This document shows positions 5,419 through 5,619 of a stretch of 5,619 nucleotides of DNA, in pieces; position 1 is the stretch's first letter; every line of letters starts with the position of its first letter. The stretch lies in assembly GCA_903880655.1 (NCBI GenBank), contig CAIRQE010000131.1, positions 1 to 5,619 of the forward strand, read 5' to 3'. This DNA is from an uncultured bacterium. GTDB taxonomy: Bacteria > Patescibacteriota > Saccharimonadia > Saccharimonadales > CAIOMD01. The notes beneath the pieces are model-generated. The model searched no databases. It was not told where the DNA came from and saw only the letters and a list, made by a program, of their open reading frames with translations. The position numbers and the translations under genes are program-made.

Positions 5419-5619
5419 ATGGCGAAGACAAAAGTTGCATATGTTTGTAGTACTTGCGCAGCTCAATTCAGTAGCTGGGCTGGTAAATGCGGCGCATGTG
5501 GCGCATGGAATACACTTCAAGAGCAAATAGACGTCCGATCAACCTCAAAAACAGCAGCAGCACTTTCGAGTGGATCAGTCTTAAAGCCGGCTATTATAGA
5601 TAATAAAAAAGTTTTTAAA
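5419..5619 (+). CDS. radA: DNA repair protein RadA (Sms), N-terminal part (partial, runs off right edge)
   Basis: RadA/Sms is a RecA-like hexameric helicase that drives branch migration during recombination and processes stalled forks. Only 67 codons are inside the window. They contain the characteristic opening MAKTKVAYVC and a C4 zinc finger with C10, C13, C24 and C27. The segment W20-A-G-K-C-G-A-C-G-A-W-N-T matches the family pattern W.GKC..CG.WNT. The RecA-like core with its Walker A, the KNRFG motif and the Lon-like domain would follow beyond the right edge. After the finger the sequence becomes a low-conservation linker (about 36-67), normal for the family. The ATG lies 18 nt after the stop of the metallopeptidase gene and has no Shine-Dalgarno sequence. 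Position downstream of clpC recalls the clpC-radA pairing in Firmicutes. Confidence 0.95.
   Translation, partial: MAKTKVAYVCSTCAAQFSSWAGKCGACGAWNTLQEQIDVRSTSKTAAALSSGSVLKPAIIDNKKVFK

Overview
The window is a compact, gene-dense piece of a bacterial chromosome of moderately low GC. It uses the standard genetic code: the long frames are closed by TAG or TAA and Trp is TGG. It carries five protein genes. One is partial on the minus strand at the left edge. Four lie on the plus strand, the last cut by the right edge. A short single-copy-style NusA, a HrcA-type (CIRCE) heat-shock operator, and a small membrane-anchored HExxH protein of a type I associate with Patescibacteria/CPR genomes together suggest a Candidatus Saccharibacteria (TM7)-like organism. 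This assignment is an inference from gene content and protein style and was not tested by a search.

Layout. (1) 1-530, minus: N-terminal part of an M1-family zinc aminopeptidase; its catalytic domain lies beyond the left edge. (2) 531-639: divergent intergenic region with a strong extended -10 promoter toward nusA, a weaker candidate promoter toward the aminopeptidase, and a textbook intrinsic terminator hairpin inside the nusA leader. (3) 640-1836, plus: nusA. (4) 1837-1933: a perfect 9-N9-9 inverted repeat (CIRCE) overlapping the predicted clpC promoter. (5) 1934-4411, plus: clpC, a complete two-AAA-domain Hsp100 unfoldase with a ClpP-docking tripeptide. (6) 4435-5400, plus: a membrane-anchored putative metallopeptidase with an HEMLH motif and a Gln/Asn/Ala-rich helical tail. 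(7) 5419-5619, plus: the start of radA, with its C4 zinc finger.

How it fits together. The window joins transcription termination (NusA), protein quality control (ClpC, presumably with ClpP), an extracytoplasmic candidate protease and recombinational DNA repair (RadA). The clpC...radA order recalls the Firmicutes ctsR-mcsA-mcsB-clpC-radA cluster. Here CtsR control appears to be replaced by HrcA/CIRCE, and the metallopeptidase gene sits between clpC and radA. The main regulatory observations are a probable NusA-sensitive attenuator in nusA's own leader, the CIRCE operator on clpC, and two consecutive genes without Shine-Dalgarno sequences whose ATGs sit about 7-8 nt after -10-like boxes, as expected for leaderless mRNAs. 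No RNA genes, insertion sequences, CRISPR arrays or prophage genes are visible.
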